From DATEJJ01 sp039649115 (GTDB taxonomy: Bacteria; Actinomycetota; Actinomycetes; Mycobacteriales; Micromonosporaceae), in assembly GCA_039649115.1 (NCBI GenBank), contig JBBWZQ010000244.1, positions 1 through 5,765 on the forward strand: a stretch of DNA of 5,765 nucleotides, read 5' to 3'. Under the pieces are notes generated by a model. The model did no database searches. It had not been told where the DNA came from and saw only the letters and a program-made list of their open reading frames with translations. Numbering within the stretch: the stretch's first letter is position 1; each line of letters begins with the position of its first letter. Made by a program: the position numbers and the translations under genes. Below are positions 1-5,534 of the stretch, one piece after another.

Positions 1-7
1 GGTGCGT

Positions 8-28
8 GGGGGCGGGCGGGGAAGGGGG
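8..28 (+). other. Putative G-quadruplex-forming G-run
   Basis: Four G-tracts of 5, 3, 4 and 5 bases lie at 8-12, 14-16, 18-21 and 24-28, separated by loops of 1, 1 and 2 nt, with more G-tracts following at 31-33, 41-44 and 46-51. This fits the usual definition of an intramolecular G-quadruplex with very short loops, the most stable kind. It lies just beyond the 3' end of the SIS gene, on the strand that is template for the leftward operon, so it could slow polymerase after the hairpin at 34-63. The G-run is directly visible; folding and any role are inferred. Confidence 0.5.
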
Positions 29-33
29 ACGGG

Positions 34-63
34 CCCGGGTGGGGCGGGGGGCACCCACCCGGG
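34..63 (-). terminator. Hairpin terminator of the kinase-SIS operon
   Basis: A perfect 10-bp inverted repeat (CCCGGGTGGG at 34-43, its complement at 54-63) surrounds a 10-nt loop. Read leftward it starts 9 nt after the SIS stop codon, where an operon terminator is expected. No U-tract follows on the minus strand, only C-rich RNA, but actinomycete terminators commonly lack one. The stem is directly seen; termination is inferred from its position. Confidence 0.5.
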
Positions 64-72
64 GCGGTCAGG

Positions 73-1023
73 TCACCAGACGCCGGCCCACCAGGTGGTG
101 GCGACCAGCTCCGCGACGAGCGTCTCGGTCAGCAGGCGCACGTCGGGGTCGTCGTCGTGGCGGTAGCGCACCGCCAGCTTCGCGTCGGGCACGTCGCCGC
201 CGACCGCGATGACGGTGGCACCACGCTGGTGCAGCCACTCCAGCGCGGCCGCGTCGTAACGGGAGCCGGGGAAGAACAAAGTCCGGTAGTCCAGCGTCTG
301 CGTCAGGTACACGTCCACATGGGACCAGTCGCCGGTCTCGCAGGCGTCCGCGCGGCGCCGCGGGGCCTCGCGGAAGATGACCGCGGACTGCTCGGCGGAG
401 GAGATGCGCTCGGCCGGCGCGATGGTGTACAGGCCGTCGCTGCTGTCCAGCAGCTCGACCGTCGGCTCCAGCCAGGAGGTGCGCCGGTCCAGCAGGTCGC
501 CGGTGGCGTCGGCGGCCCTGCGGCACAGGCCGGGCACGTCCAGCGGCCGGCCGGTGAGATGCTGTTCGAGCGCGAGCAGGAGGACCAGCGAATGCACGAA
601 GCTGCGGCTGGCCAGCCCGCCCTGCTCGGTATCCGCGTGCATCGGCACCACGAGCCCGGCGCTGTCCGCCAGGGGGGACGAGGGCGCGTTGGTCAGCGCG
701 ACGTAGCCGGGGTAACGGGACGCCGCGTCCAGCGTCTCCCGGCTCTTCCCGTTCGCCGAGACCGCGATCACCAGGGTGTCCGGATGAGCCGGACAGGTGC
801 GCTCCACCGATGCGTACTCGGCGGTGGCGTCAATGCCTGCCGCGCGCAGCCGCCGGGCCGCGGTCAGCGCGGCATAGCGGGAGCTTCCCATGCCCAGCAG
901 GAGCACCCGGGAGACCGAGGTGGGCAACGCTGCCCACGCGTCCTGGGTGGCGAGCGCACGGGAAAGCGCCTCGAGCGCCGCCGGCTTCGCCTCCAGATCG
1001 GCCAGGAACAGGTCAGGGTCCAC
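73..1023 (-). CDS. SIS-domain sugar-phosphate protein (putative aminosugar isomerase/deaminase)
   Basis: A 316-residue protein related to the isomerase half of GlmS and to AgaS/FrlB-type proteins, with no glutaminase domain. The first SIS lobe has the glycine-rich turn GMGSS (about 44-48) and the phosphosugar-binding loop SANGKSRET (about 89-97). The second lobe starts near residue 185. FREAPRRRADACETGDWSHV (about 217-236) occupies the position of the GlmS segment with its catalytic Glu, so E219 is the likely counterpart. The GTG start at 1023 is chosen because AGGAG (1028-1032) lies 4 nt upstream and the SIS homology starts right after it; the open frame continues to 1305 but only inside the kinase gene. 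The upstream kinase stop overlaps this ribosome binding site, so the two are probably translationally coupled. A sugar-phosphate substrate such as GlcN-6-P is inferred from the kinase neighbour. Isomerase, deaminase or regulatory sugar binding all remain possible. Confidence 0.85.
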   Translation of the reverse strand: MDPDLFLADLEAKPAALEALSRALATQDAWAALPTSVSRVLLLGMGSSRYAALTAARRLRAAGIDATAEYASVERTCPAHPDTLVIAVSANGKSRETLDAASRYPGYVALTNAPSSPLADSAGLVVPMHADTEQGGLASRSFVHSLVLLLALEQHLTGRPLDVPGLCRRAADATGDLLDRRTSWLEPTVELLDSSDGLYTIAPAERISSAEQSAVIFREAPRRRADACETGDWSHVDVYLTQTLDYRTLFFPGSRYDAAALEWLHQRGATVIAVGGDVPDAKLAVRYRHDDDPDVRLLTETLVAELVATTWWAGVW

Positions 1024-1027
1024 TTTT

Positions 1028-1033
1028 CTCCTA
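1028..1033 (-). promoter_or_regulatory. Ribosome binding site overlapping the kinase stop codon
   Basis: On the minus strand the kinase stop TAG (1031-1033) runs directly into AGGAG (1028-1032), followed by four A residues and the GTG start of the SIS gene. The overlap decides the SIS start and suggests terminating ribosomes reinitiate on the second gene. Confidence 0.75.
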
Positions 1034-2143
1034 ACATCTGTCGTCGTACCAGGAACGCAACACGCCCATCGGCGCGTACCGCCACCGGATGAGATATTTT
1101 GCGGAATAGATAAGCTCGCGGCACTCCTGCTCCACCTCGAAGGGGCGCAGCAACCGTTCGTCGAACAGCCACTGCATGCCCCGGGTGGCGAGCCGGTTCC
1201 GGTAAGCCTCCAGGAACACCATAGCGCCGCGCGCCGTCCAGTCCGCGATGCGCGCCGAGTGTACGTCACCGGTGCGTCGCCGTACGATCTGTCCAATGTG
1301 GGCAAGGCTGGTCCGCATCTGCGCGACGTCGCGTGCCGGCGGCTCGCGGACCGGCGCGTCGGGTACCGTCGGGTTGCCGTCGAAGTCGGTCACCACGTAC
1401 CCGTCCCGCCCGCGCAACACCTGTCCCACGTGCAGATCCGCGTGCACCCGCAGCACCGGCGTATGTACCGCCGCCGCGGCCGCCGCTATCTCCGAGTGCA
1501 TTCTGCCTGACTGAGCACTCAGCCAGGCGCCGTCGTTGTTCACAGGACCGTCATCCGCGTTCACGCGCTCGTCACCGGCCGCGGAAACCGTCGCCACCGC
1601 CTCATCGACGGTGCGTGAGGCCGGAGCTACCCAGTCCACATTGGACATCTGTACGACCGGCTCGGGGAACACCGGCGACGGCGTGGCGAGCGCCGCGTGC
1701 AGGTCGGCGGTGAGCCGGCCCAGGTCGGCCGCGAAGCCGGCCGGCGGCCCGCCCCCGAGTTCGGCGGTGAGCGCGTCCACCGCCCAGGCCCAGCCGTCCT
1801 GAGCCTCCGGCAGGTAGGCCGAGACCAGCGCGACGAGCGCATCGCCGCGCAGCACCGCTCCGTAGGGCGTGGGCATCTGGGTGAACCCGACGGCCGTCAG
1901 GTGCGCGAGCAGGTCGGGTGCCCGGTGCTCCGGTCCGGGCGAGCGCAGCCACTTGACGACCAGCCGCTCGCCCACGATCACCGACTCGTTCGTCTGGTCC
2001 GCGGTCACCGGCCGCTCCACGAGCGGCACCGCCGGTACCAGCGCGAAGCGCCGCACCGTCAACGGCTCGGGTGCCTCTCCGGCCGCCAGCGCCGCGACCA
2101 GCCTCGCGGACCGGCCCGGTATCCCCTCGTCCCACGCCCCCAT
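1031..2143 (-). CDS. Putative glucosamine kinase (maltokinase-like / aminoglycoside phosphotransferase fold)
   Basis: A 370-residue kinase of the maltokinase/aminoglycoside-phosphotransferase fold. The N-lobe has VVKW (K64, likely ATP-binding lysine). The C-lobe has RVHADLHVGQVLR (about 232-244; D236 likely catalytic base) and DFDG (253-256) as the metal-binding, DFG-like motif. The C-terminal helix (about 340-360, RELIYSAKYLIRWRYAP) resembles the region that, as I recall, distinguishes actinobacterial glucosamine kinases such as that of Streptacidiphilus jiangxiensis from maltokinases. Those enzymes make glucosamine 6-phosphate from glucosamine and ATP. No maltokinase partner (trehalose synthase, GlgE) is nearby; instead a SIS sugar-phosphate gene follows 7 nt away. 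A hydrophilic stretch at about 190-214, with more A/T-rich codons, looks like a variable insertion before the catalytic loop. The ATG at 2143 has no recognisable Shine-Dalgarno sequence. Kinase fold is confident; glucosamine specificity is probable rather than shown. Confidence 0.85.
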   Translation of the reverse strand: MGAWDEGIPGRSARLVAALAAGEAPEPLTVRRFALVPAVPLVERPVTADQTNESVIVGERLVVKWLRSPGPEHRAPDLLAHLTAVGFTQMPTPYGAVLRGDALVALVSAYLPEAQDGWAWAVDALTAELGGGPPAGFAADLGRLTADLHAALATPSPVFPEPVVQMSNVDWVAPASRTVDEAVATVSAAGDERVNADDGPVNNDGAWLSAQSGRMHSEIAAAAAAVHTPVLRVHADLHVGQVLRGRDGYVVTDFDGNPTVPDAPVREPPARDVAQMRTSLAHIGQIVRRRTGDVHSARIADWTARGAMVFLEAYRNRLATRGMQWLFDERLLRPFEVEQECRELIYSAKYLIRWRYAPMGVLRSWYDDRC

Positions 2144-2150
2144 TGGGGGC
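2136..2150 (-). promoter_or_regulatory. GC hairpin straddling the kinase start codon
   Basis: GCCCCC and GGGGGC (2136-2141 and 2145-2150) are perfect complements around a 3-nt loop. The kinase ATG (2143-2141) lies partly in the loop and partly in the stem. In mRNA this could mask the start; in DNA it could be a short operator. The repeat is seen; the role is inferred. Confidence 0.35.
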
Positions 2151-2152
2151 TC

Positions 2153-2158
2153 AGCATA
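2153..2158 (-). promoter_or_regulatory. Candidate -10 box for the kinase operon
   Basis: TATGCT on the minus strand matches TATAAT at four positions, including the key T-A...T, and ends 9 nt before the kinase ATG. Transcription would then begin within a few bases of the start codon, giving a leaderless or nearly leaderless mRNA, consistent with the missing Shine-Dalgarno sequence. The best -35 (CGGACG, complement of 2178-2183) is weak, with a 19-nt spacer. Confidence 0.35.
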
Positions 2159-2167
2159 GCCAGGCGC

Positions 2168-2197
2168 TTGACGGCCCCGTCCGCAGCCGGCTTGAAT
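2168..2197 (+). promoter_or_regulatory. Candidate sigma-70-type promoter for the glycosyltransferase
   Basis: TTGACG (2168-2173) matches five of six bases of TTGACA. TTGAAT (2192-2197) matches four of six of TATAAT, with an 18-nt spacer, placing initiation near 2204 and leaving a leader of about 24 nt. It overlaps the candidate -35 of the opposite kinase promoter, so the two directions could compete or share a regulator. Confidence 0.4.
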
Positions 2198-2227
2198 CGG
2201 TCTTCACGTTGACGAGCGGAGTGACAC

Positions 2228-3520
2228 GTGGCCGGTGGCGAGCTGACTGTCCTGTTCATGCCCGAAAGTGCCTATGGCCCGACCAACAACTGCATCGGCA
2301 TCGGTGACGTGCTGCGCCGCCGCGGGCACCGGGTGGTCTTCGCCGCCGAGGCCTCCTGGACGGGCAAGCTGGCACCGCTGGGCTTCGAGGAGGACCTGGT
2401 CGACCTGGCCGCACCGCCGCAGGACGGTGCGGTGCAGGACGCCGGCCAGTTCTGGAAGGACTTCATCCGGGACACGGCACCCGAGTTCCGCAAACCGACC
2501 ATCGAACAGCTGGAGACCTGGGTCAAGCCGGTCTGGGAGGAGCTCGTGGGCGGCGCGCGCTTCTGCGAGAACCAGCTGCGCGACATCGTCAAGCGCACCC
2601 GGCCGGACGTCGTCGTGGCGGACAACGTCGTCGCGTTCCCCGCGTTGAACACCGCTGGCGTGCCGTTCGTCCGCATCGTCTCGTGCAACCCGCTGGAGAT
2701 CAAAGGACCCGGCGTTGCCCCGGTCTTCTCCGGCTACCCGGCCGACGACCCCGCGCAGTGGGCCGCCTTCCGCGCCGAGTACGAGCGGGTCCATCGTCCA
2801 CTCTGGACAGACTTTGACGCGTGGGTACGCGACCAGGGTGCACCGGGCCTGCCCGACCTGGAGTTCATCCCGGACGGGGACCTCAACCTCTACGTCTATC
2901 CCGAGGTCGCCGACTACACCGGTGCCCGGCCGCTGGGACCGCAGTGGCTGCGGCTGGACTCCTCGGTGCGGGAGACCGACGGCGGCTTCAGCCTGCCCGA
3001 GGAGCTGGCCGGCGGGCCGGGCGCGCTCGTCTACTTCAGCCTCGGCTCGCTCGGCTCGGCCGATGTGGAGCTGATGCGCCGGGTGATCGACGCGCTGTCC
3101 CGCACACCGCACCGGTACATCGTCTCGAAGGGCCCGCTGCACAACGAGATCGAGCTCGCGCCCAACATGTGGGGCGCCGAGTTCCTGCCACAGACGAAGA
3201 TCATCCCGTTGGTCGACCTCGTCATCACGCACGGCGGCAACAACACCACGACCGAGTGCTTCCACTTCGGCAAGCCGATGATCGTGCTGCCGCTGTTCTG
3301 GGACCAGTACGACAACGCGCAGCGGGTGCACGAGCTGGGCTACGGCGTGCGCCTCGACCCGTACCGGTTCACCGACGGCGAACTGCACGCGGCGCTCGAC
3401 CGGCTGCTGGGCGACGGCGACCTGCACGCGCGGCTGGACGCCGTGGGCGCCGGCATCCGGGCGCGCGACGGGCTGCGCGTGGCCGCCGACGCGATCGAGC
3501 GCCTGGGACGATCCTCGTAG
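2228..3520 (+). CDS. GT1 / MGT-like glycosyltransferase
   Basis: A 430-residue GT-B enzyme, normal length for macrolide/UGT-type family 1 glycosyltransferases, which transfer a sugar from a nucleotide donor to a small-molecule acceptor. The N-terminal Rossmann half starts at LTVLFMPES (6-14). The linker leads to the C-terminal strand VYFSLGSLGSADVE (about 268-281). The donor-binding signature THGGNNTTTE (334-343) is followed by WDQYDNAQRV (358-367), where H335, E343, D359 and Q360 match expected nucleotide- and sugar-contact positions. The usual GHxxP motif after the first strand, whose His is the catalytic base, aligns with GPTNN (17-21), so that His is replaced by Pro18. No signal peptide or membrane segment is visible, so it is cytoplasmic. 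GTG at 2228 is preceded by GGAG (2218-2221) at 6 nt; the later Met11 would remove the first strand. It is divergent from the kinase-SIS operon, suggesting a shared pathway. Donor and acceptor are unknown. Confidence 0.92.
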   Translation: MAGGELTVLFMPESAYGPTNNCIGIGDVLRRRGHRVVFAAEASWTGKLAPLGFEEDLVDLAAPPQDGAVQDAGQFWKDFIRDTAPEFRKPTIEQLETWVKPVWEELVGGARFCENQLRDIVKRTRPDVVVADNVVAFPALNTAGVPFVRIVSCNPLEIKGPGVAPVFSGYPADDPAQWAAFRAEYERVHRPLWTDFDAWVRDQGAPGLPDLEFIPDGDLNLYVYPEVADYTGARPLGPQWLRLDSSVRETDGGFSLPEELAGGPGALVYFSLGSLGSADVELMRRVIDALSRTPHRYIVSKGPLHNEIELAPNMWGAEFLPQTKIIPLVDLVITHGGNNTTTECFHFGKPMIVLPLFWDQYDNAQRVHELGYGVRLDPYRFTDGELHAALDRLLGDGDLHARLDAVGAGIRARDGLRVAADAIERLGRSS

Positions 3521-3584
3521 GGGGTGCAACCCTCCGGCCACCCGCCCACGACATCAGTGCGGGAGACGTCGGAACGGAGACCGG

Positions 3585-3867
3585 ATGCGATCCGAGTCCG
3601 AGCGGGATTACATCTCAGCCCGGCTGCCGCTGCCCCTGGACGCCAACGTCACGGTATCGCCGACGACGGCACCGTGGTCGGCGGGCTGTACCCGGGCGGC
3701 GTGCGCGGCAACGCCTTCGCCTGGGACCGCACCGGCCTTCGACCCCATGCGCCACGAGCGGGAGGAGGGCCCGCGGGACAATGCTGTCCGCCCCGGATGA
3801 CAAACGCAGGATGGCGTATGCCGTCCACGGCGACTGGGTGGCCGGCGCGCTCTACGCCGCCGCGGGT
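3585..3867 (+). pseudogene. Frameshifted remnant resembling a HAF-repeat protein
   Basis: The 462 bp between two convergent genes contain no intact gene but show protein-like pieces in three frames in order. An ATG at 3585 has GGAG 5 nt upstream and opens MRSESERDYISARLPLPLDA. GIADDGTVVGGLYPGG and NAFAWDRTG follow at 3653-3736 in a second frame. AYAVHGDWVAGALYAAAG follows at 3814-3867 in a third. G-I-x-D-x-G-x-V-V-G followed by an aromatic W is characteristic of HAF-type beta-propeller-like repeats of secreted actinomycete proteins. The simplest reading is a decayed short HAF-like gene with at least two frameshifts. An intact frame 3585-3800 encoding 71 residues exists but loses this resemblance after the first third. 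No function is claimed, and 3870-3949 shows nothing further. Confidence 0.4.
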
Positions 3868-3949
3868 CCGGAGCCTCATCGGGTGCCGACTTCCCTCGTC
3901 GCTCCAGTCGCTGCGCTCCCTACACCCATCGGTCCAGACGCCACCGGCC

Positions 3950-3982
3950 CCGAACCGAGCCAGCCGGCCAGCCGGCGTTCGG
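3950..3982 (-). terminator. Candidate terminator after the racemase/OSBS gene
   Basis: CCGAAC (3950-3955) and GTTCGG (3977-3982) are complementary and flank a second small hairpin made of two GCCGGC copies (3963-3968 and 3971-3976). On the minus strand this starts immediately after the TGA stop of the gene. There is no U-tract. It sits between convergent genes, where termination is needed. Confidence 0.35.
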
Positions 3983-5089
3983 TCACAGCGGCAGCCACCG
4001 CACCGAAGTGGTGGCCCCGGCCAGCGCGTCGGGATCCGGGTCGACGCCGATGCCCGGACCCGCCGGTACCCGAAGATGCCCCTCCTCCAGCACGAACGGC
4101 CGGGTGATGTCCCGGGCGTAGTACCGGTCCGAGGCCGAGGTGTCACCGGGCAGGGTGAAGCCGGGCAGGGCGGCGAGCGCGACGTTCGCCGCCCTGCCGA
4201 TTCCCGTCTCCAGCATCCCGCCGGCCCAGACCGGTACCCCCGCCGCCTGGCAGACGTCATGCACCCGGCGCGCCTCCAGGTATCCACCGACCCGCCCGGG
4301 CTTGATGTTCACGATCGCGCAGGCGCCCAGCGCGATCGCGTCCGCGGCGGCGCGGGCCGAGGTGATCGACTCATCGAGGCAGATCGGCGTACGCAACTGC
4401 CGGGCGAGAGCAGCGTGCCCGCGTACGTCGTCCTCCGGCAGCGGCTGCTCGATGAGCAGCAGGTCGAACGGGTCGAGCTTGGCGAGCTGGCGCGCATCGG
4501 CCAGCGTGTACGCGGTGTTCGCGTCGACCTGCAGCAGCACGTCGTCGCCGAAGCGCTCGCGCACCGCCCGTACCGGGGCCACGTCCCAGCCCGGCTCGAT
4601 CTTCAGCTTGATCCGCAGGTACCCGGCGGCCAGGTAGCTCTCGACCGCGTCGAGCAGCTGCGGTACCGAGTCCATGATGCCCACCGACACCCCGGCCGGT
4701 ACCGCCGGGTGCACGGCGCCCAGGTACGAGCCGAGCGAGGTGTTCGCGGCGCGCAGGCTGGCATCCAGGATCGCGGTCTGCAGCGCGGCCTTGGCCATCG
4801 GGTGCCCCTTGACGCGCGCGAAGACCGGCTCCACCGTGTGTGCCTCCACAGTGGACAGCGTGCCGAGGCCGGGCAGCAGGAACCGCTCGATCACCTCGGC
4901 GGCGCCGTCCACGTACTCGGCCGAGTAGAGCGGCTCGCTCATCGCGACGCACTCCCCCCAGCCCTCCGCGTCGGCGGTCACCGCCTTGACCAGCAGCACG
5001 TCCCGGTCGAACTCCGTGCCGAAGGAGGTGCGGAACGGCGCGACCAGCGGCATCGCGACCCGGCGCAGTTCAATACCGGCGAGCTTCAC
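3983..5089 (-). CDS. menC: o-Succinylbenzoate synthase / N-succinylamino acid racemase (enolase superfamily)
   Basis: A 368-residue enzyme of the enolase superfamily, MenC/NSAR family, with an N-terminal capping domain (about 1-125) and a C-terminal barrel. Catalytic residues are complete: KLK with K161 and K163, metal ligands D189 (LLQVDANTAY), E214 (LLIEQPLPED) and D239 (CLDES), and the second base K263 (NIKPGRVGGY). From memory, these positions and the length equal those of the Amycolatopsis N-acylamino-acid racemase, which also has o-succinylbenzoate synthase activity. The enzyme may therefore dehydrate SHCHC in menaquinone synthesis, racemise N-succinylamino acids, or both; no other men gene, succinyltransferase or desuccinylase is in view. 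The GTG start at 5089 fits homology (MKLAGIELRR) and has GGGAGAGG 8 nt upstream. The frame stays open to 5713, but that extension is compositionally biased and repetitive, so it is rejected. It converges on the glycosyltransferase and is probably independently transcribed. Confidence 0.93.
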   Translation of the reverse strand: MKLAGIELRRVAMPLVAPFRTSFGTEFDRDVLLVKAVTADAEGWGECVAMSEPLYSAEYVDGAAEVIERFLLPGLGTLSTVEAHTVEPVFARVKGHPMAKAALQTAILDASLRAANTSLGSYLGAVHPAVPAGVSVGIMDSVPQLLDAVESYLAAGYLRIKLKIEPGWDVAPVRAVRERFGDDVLLQVDANTAYTLADARQLAKLDPFDLLLIEQPLPEDDVRGHAALARQLRTPICLDESITSARAAADAIALGACAIVNIKPGRVGGYLEARRVHDVCQAAGVPVWAGGMLETGIGRAANVALAALPGFTLPGDTSASDRYYARDITRPFVLEEGHLRVPAGPGIGVDPDPDALAGATTSVRWLPL

Positions 5090-5097
5090 GCCACCAG

Positions 5098-5122
5098 CCT
5101 CTCCCGGCCGGCCGGCCGGCCG
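5098..5122 (-). promoter_or_regulatory. Ribosome binding site preceded by a (CCGG)n run
   Basis: The minus-strand leader carries GGGAGAGG (complement of 5098-5105), 8 nt before the GTG start, which decides that start. It abuts four and a half tandem self-complementary CCGG units at 5104-5122, which overlap it by two bases. The run can fold on itself beside the ribosome binding site; whether that affects translation is unknown. Confidence 0.6.
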
Positions 5123-5252
5123 CAAGATCGGAGCCCGCAGGCCAAACGTGAAGCCTGTTGCGAAGTAGCCTGCCTGCGCGGCGGGTCCGACTGACATGGC
5201 TCGGCGGTGCGCCGGGCCGGGCTGCGGCCGGGCTGCGGTCGGGGTCGCCGGA

Positions 5253-5306
5253 GCGGACCTTGGTCGCTGTGACACGTCAGGGCGTGTAGCGGCGACCAAG
5301 GTCTGC
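5253..5306. repeat. Long inverted repeat (24-bp stem, 6-nt loop)
   Basis: Arms 5253-5276 and 5283-5306 pair with one G-A mismatch and three G-T wobbles around the loop TCAGGG (5277-5282). The core ACCTTGGTCGC/GCGACCAAGGT (5257-5267 and 5292-5302) is perfect. There is no T-tract on either side. It lies about 160 bp upstream of the racemase/OSBS start. It could be a terminator for a gene outside the window, a palindromic intergenic repeat of the REP/MITE kind, or an operator. The structure is certain; the role is not. Confidence 0.75.
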
Positions 5307-5368
5307 GTTGCGCCGCGCCGAGGGGTGATGAGGGTCGGGGATGTCGGTATTGTTCTGCTCCGCTGTGG

Positions 5369-5534
5369 GTGATCGCCCGAGCGTGCGTCCTGGTCGGGCG
5401 AGCGGGGACCGTGATCGCGTGCGAGGGCGCTGTGATCGTTGGGGTGGCGCCGTGATCGAGCGCGTGGGCGTCGTGGTCGGTCGGGTGGCGCCGTGATCAC
5501 GGGGAGCCGGGGGTTGATCGCGATCCGGCGGAGA
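5369..5534. repeat. Degenerate 20-21-bp tandem array headed by GTGATCG
   Basis: Eight consecutive units start at 5369, 5390, 5411, 5432, 5452, 5473, 5493 and 5514, spaced 21, 21, 21, 20, 21, 20 and 21 bp. Heads are GTGATCG in four, GTGATCA in one, and CTGGTCG, GTGGTCG and TTGATCG in the others. Tails are G-rich and variable, but the units at 5432 and 5473 both end GGGTGGCGCC, hinting at a 41-bp higher-order period. The unit at 5493 with its two preceding bases pairs makes CCGTGATCACGG, a perfect 12-bp palindrome. Possible further decayed units lie near 5325 and 5347. A spacing of about two helical turns puts the heads on one face of the DNA, as in iteron-like or cooperative regulator arrays. 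A neutral intergenic repeat is the alternative. Confidence 0.65.

Noticed and set aside
1024..1305. N-terminal extension of the SIS frame to 1305
   Set aside because: It lies wholly within the kinase coding region in another frame and has no SIS homology; the GTG at 1023 has a ribosome binding site.
2204..3541. Long 445-residue open frame antisense to the glycosyltransferase
   Set aside because: It is a mirror of the real gene caused by high-GC codon bias; its translation is R/V/D/A-rich with no family motif, while the plus strand has clear GT motifs.
3521..3545. Terminator directly after the glycosyltransferase stop
   Set aside because: Only a 4-bp AGGG/CCCT match is present, too weak to support.
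2821..4107. 428-residue plus-strand open frame
   Set aside because: Out-of-frame shadow of the glycosyltransferase running into the intergenic remnant; R/A/G-rich with no recognisable domain.
3524..5194. 556-residue plus-strand open frame
   Set aside because: Most of it lies opposite the racemase/OSBS gene and its translation is low-complexity. Only the short HAF-like piece at 3653-3736 is of interest.
5369..5534. CRISPR array
   Set aside because: Repeats are only 7-8 conserved bases every 20-21 bp, with no separate spacers of normal length and no cas genes.
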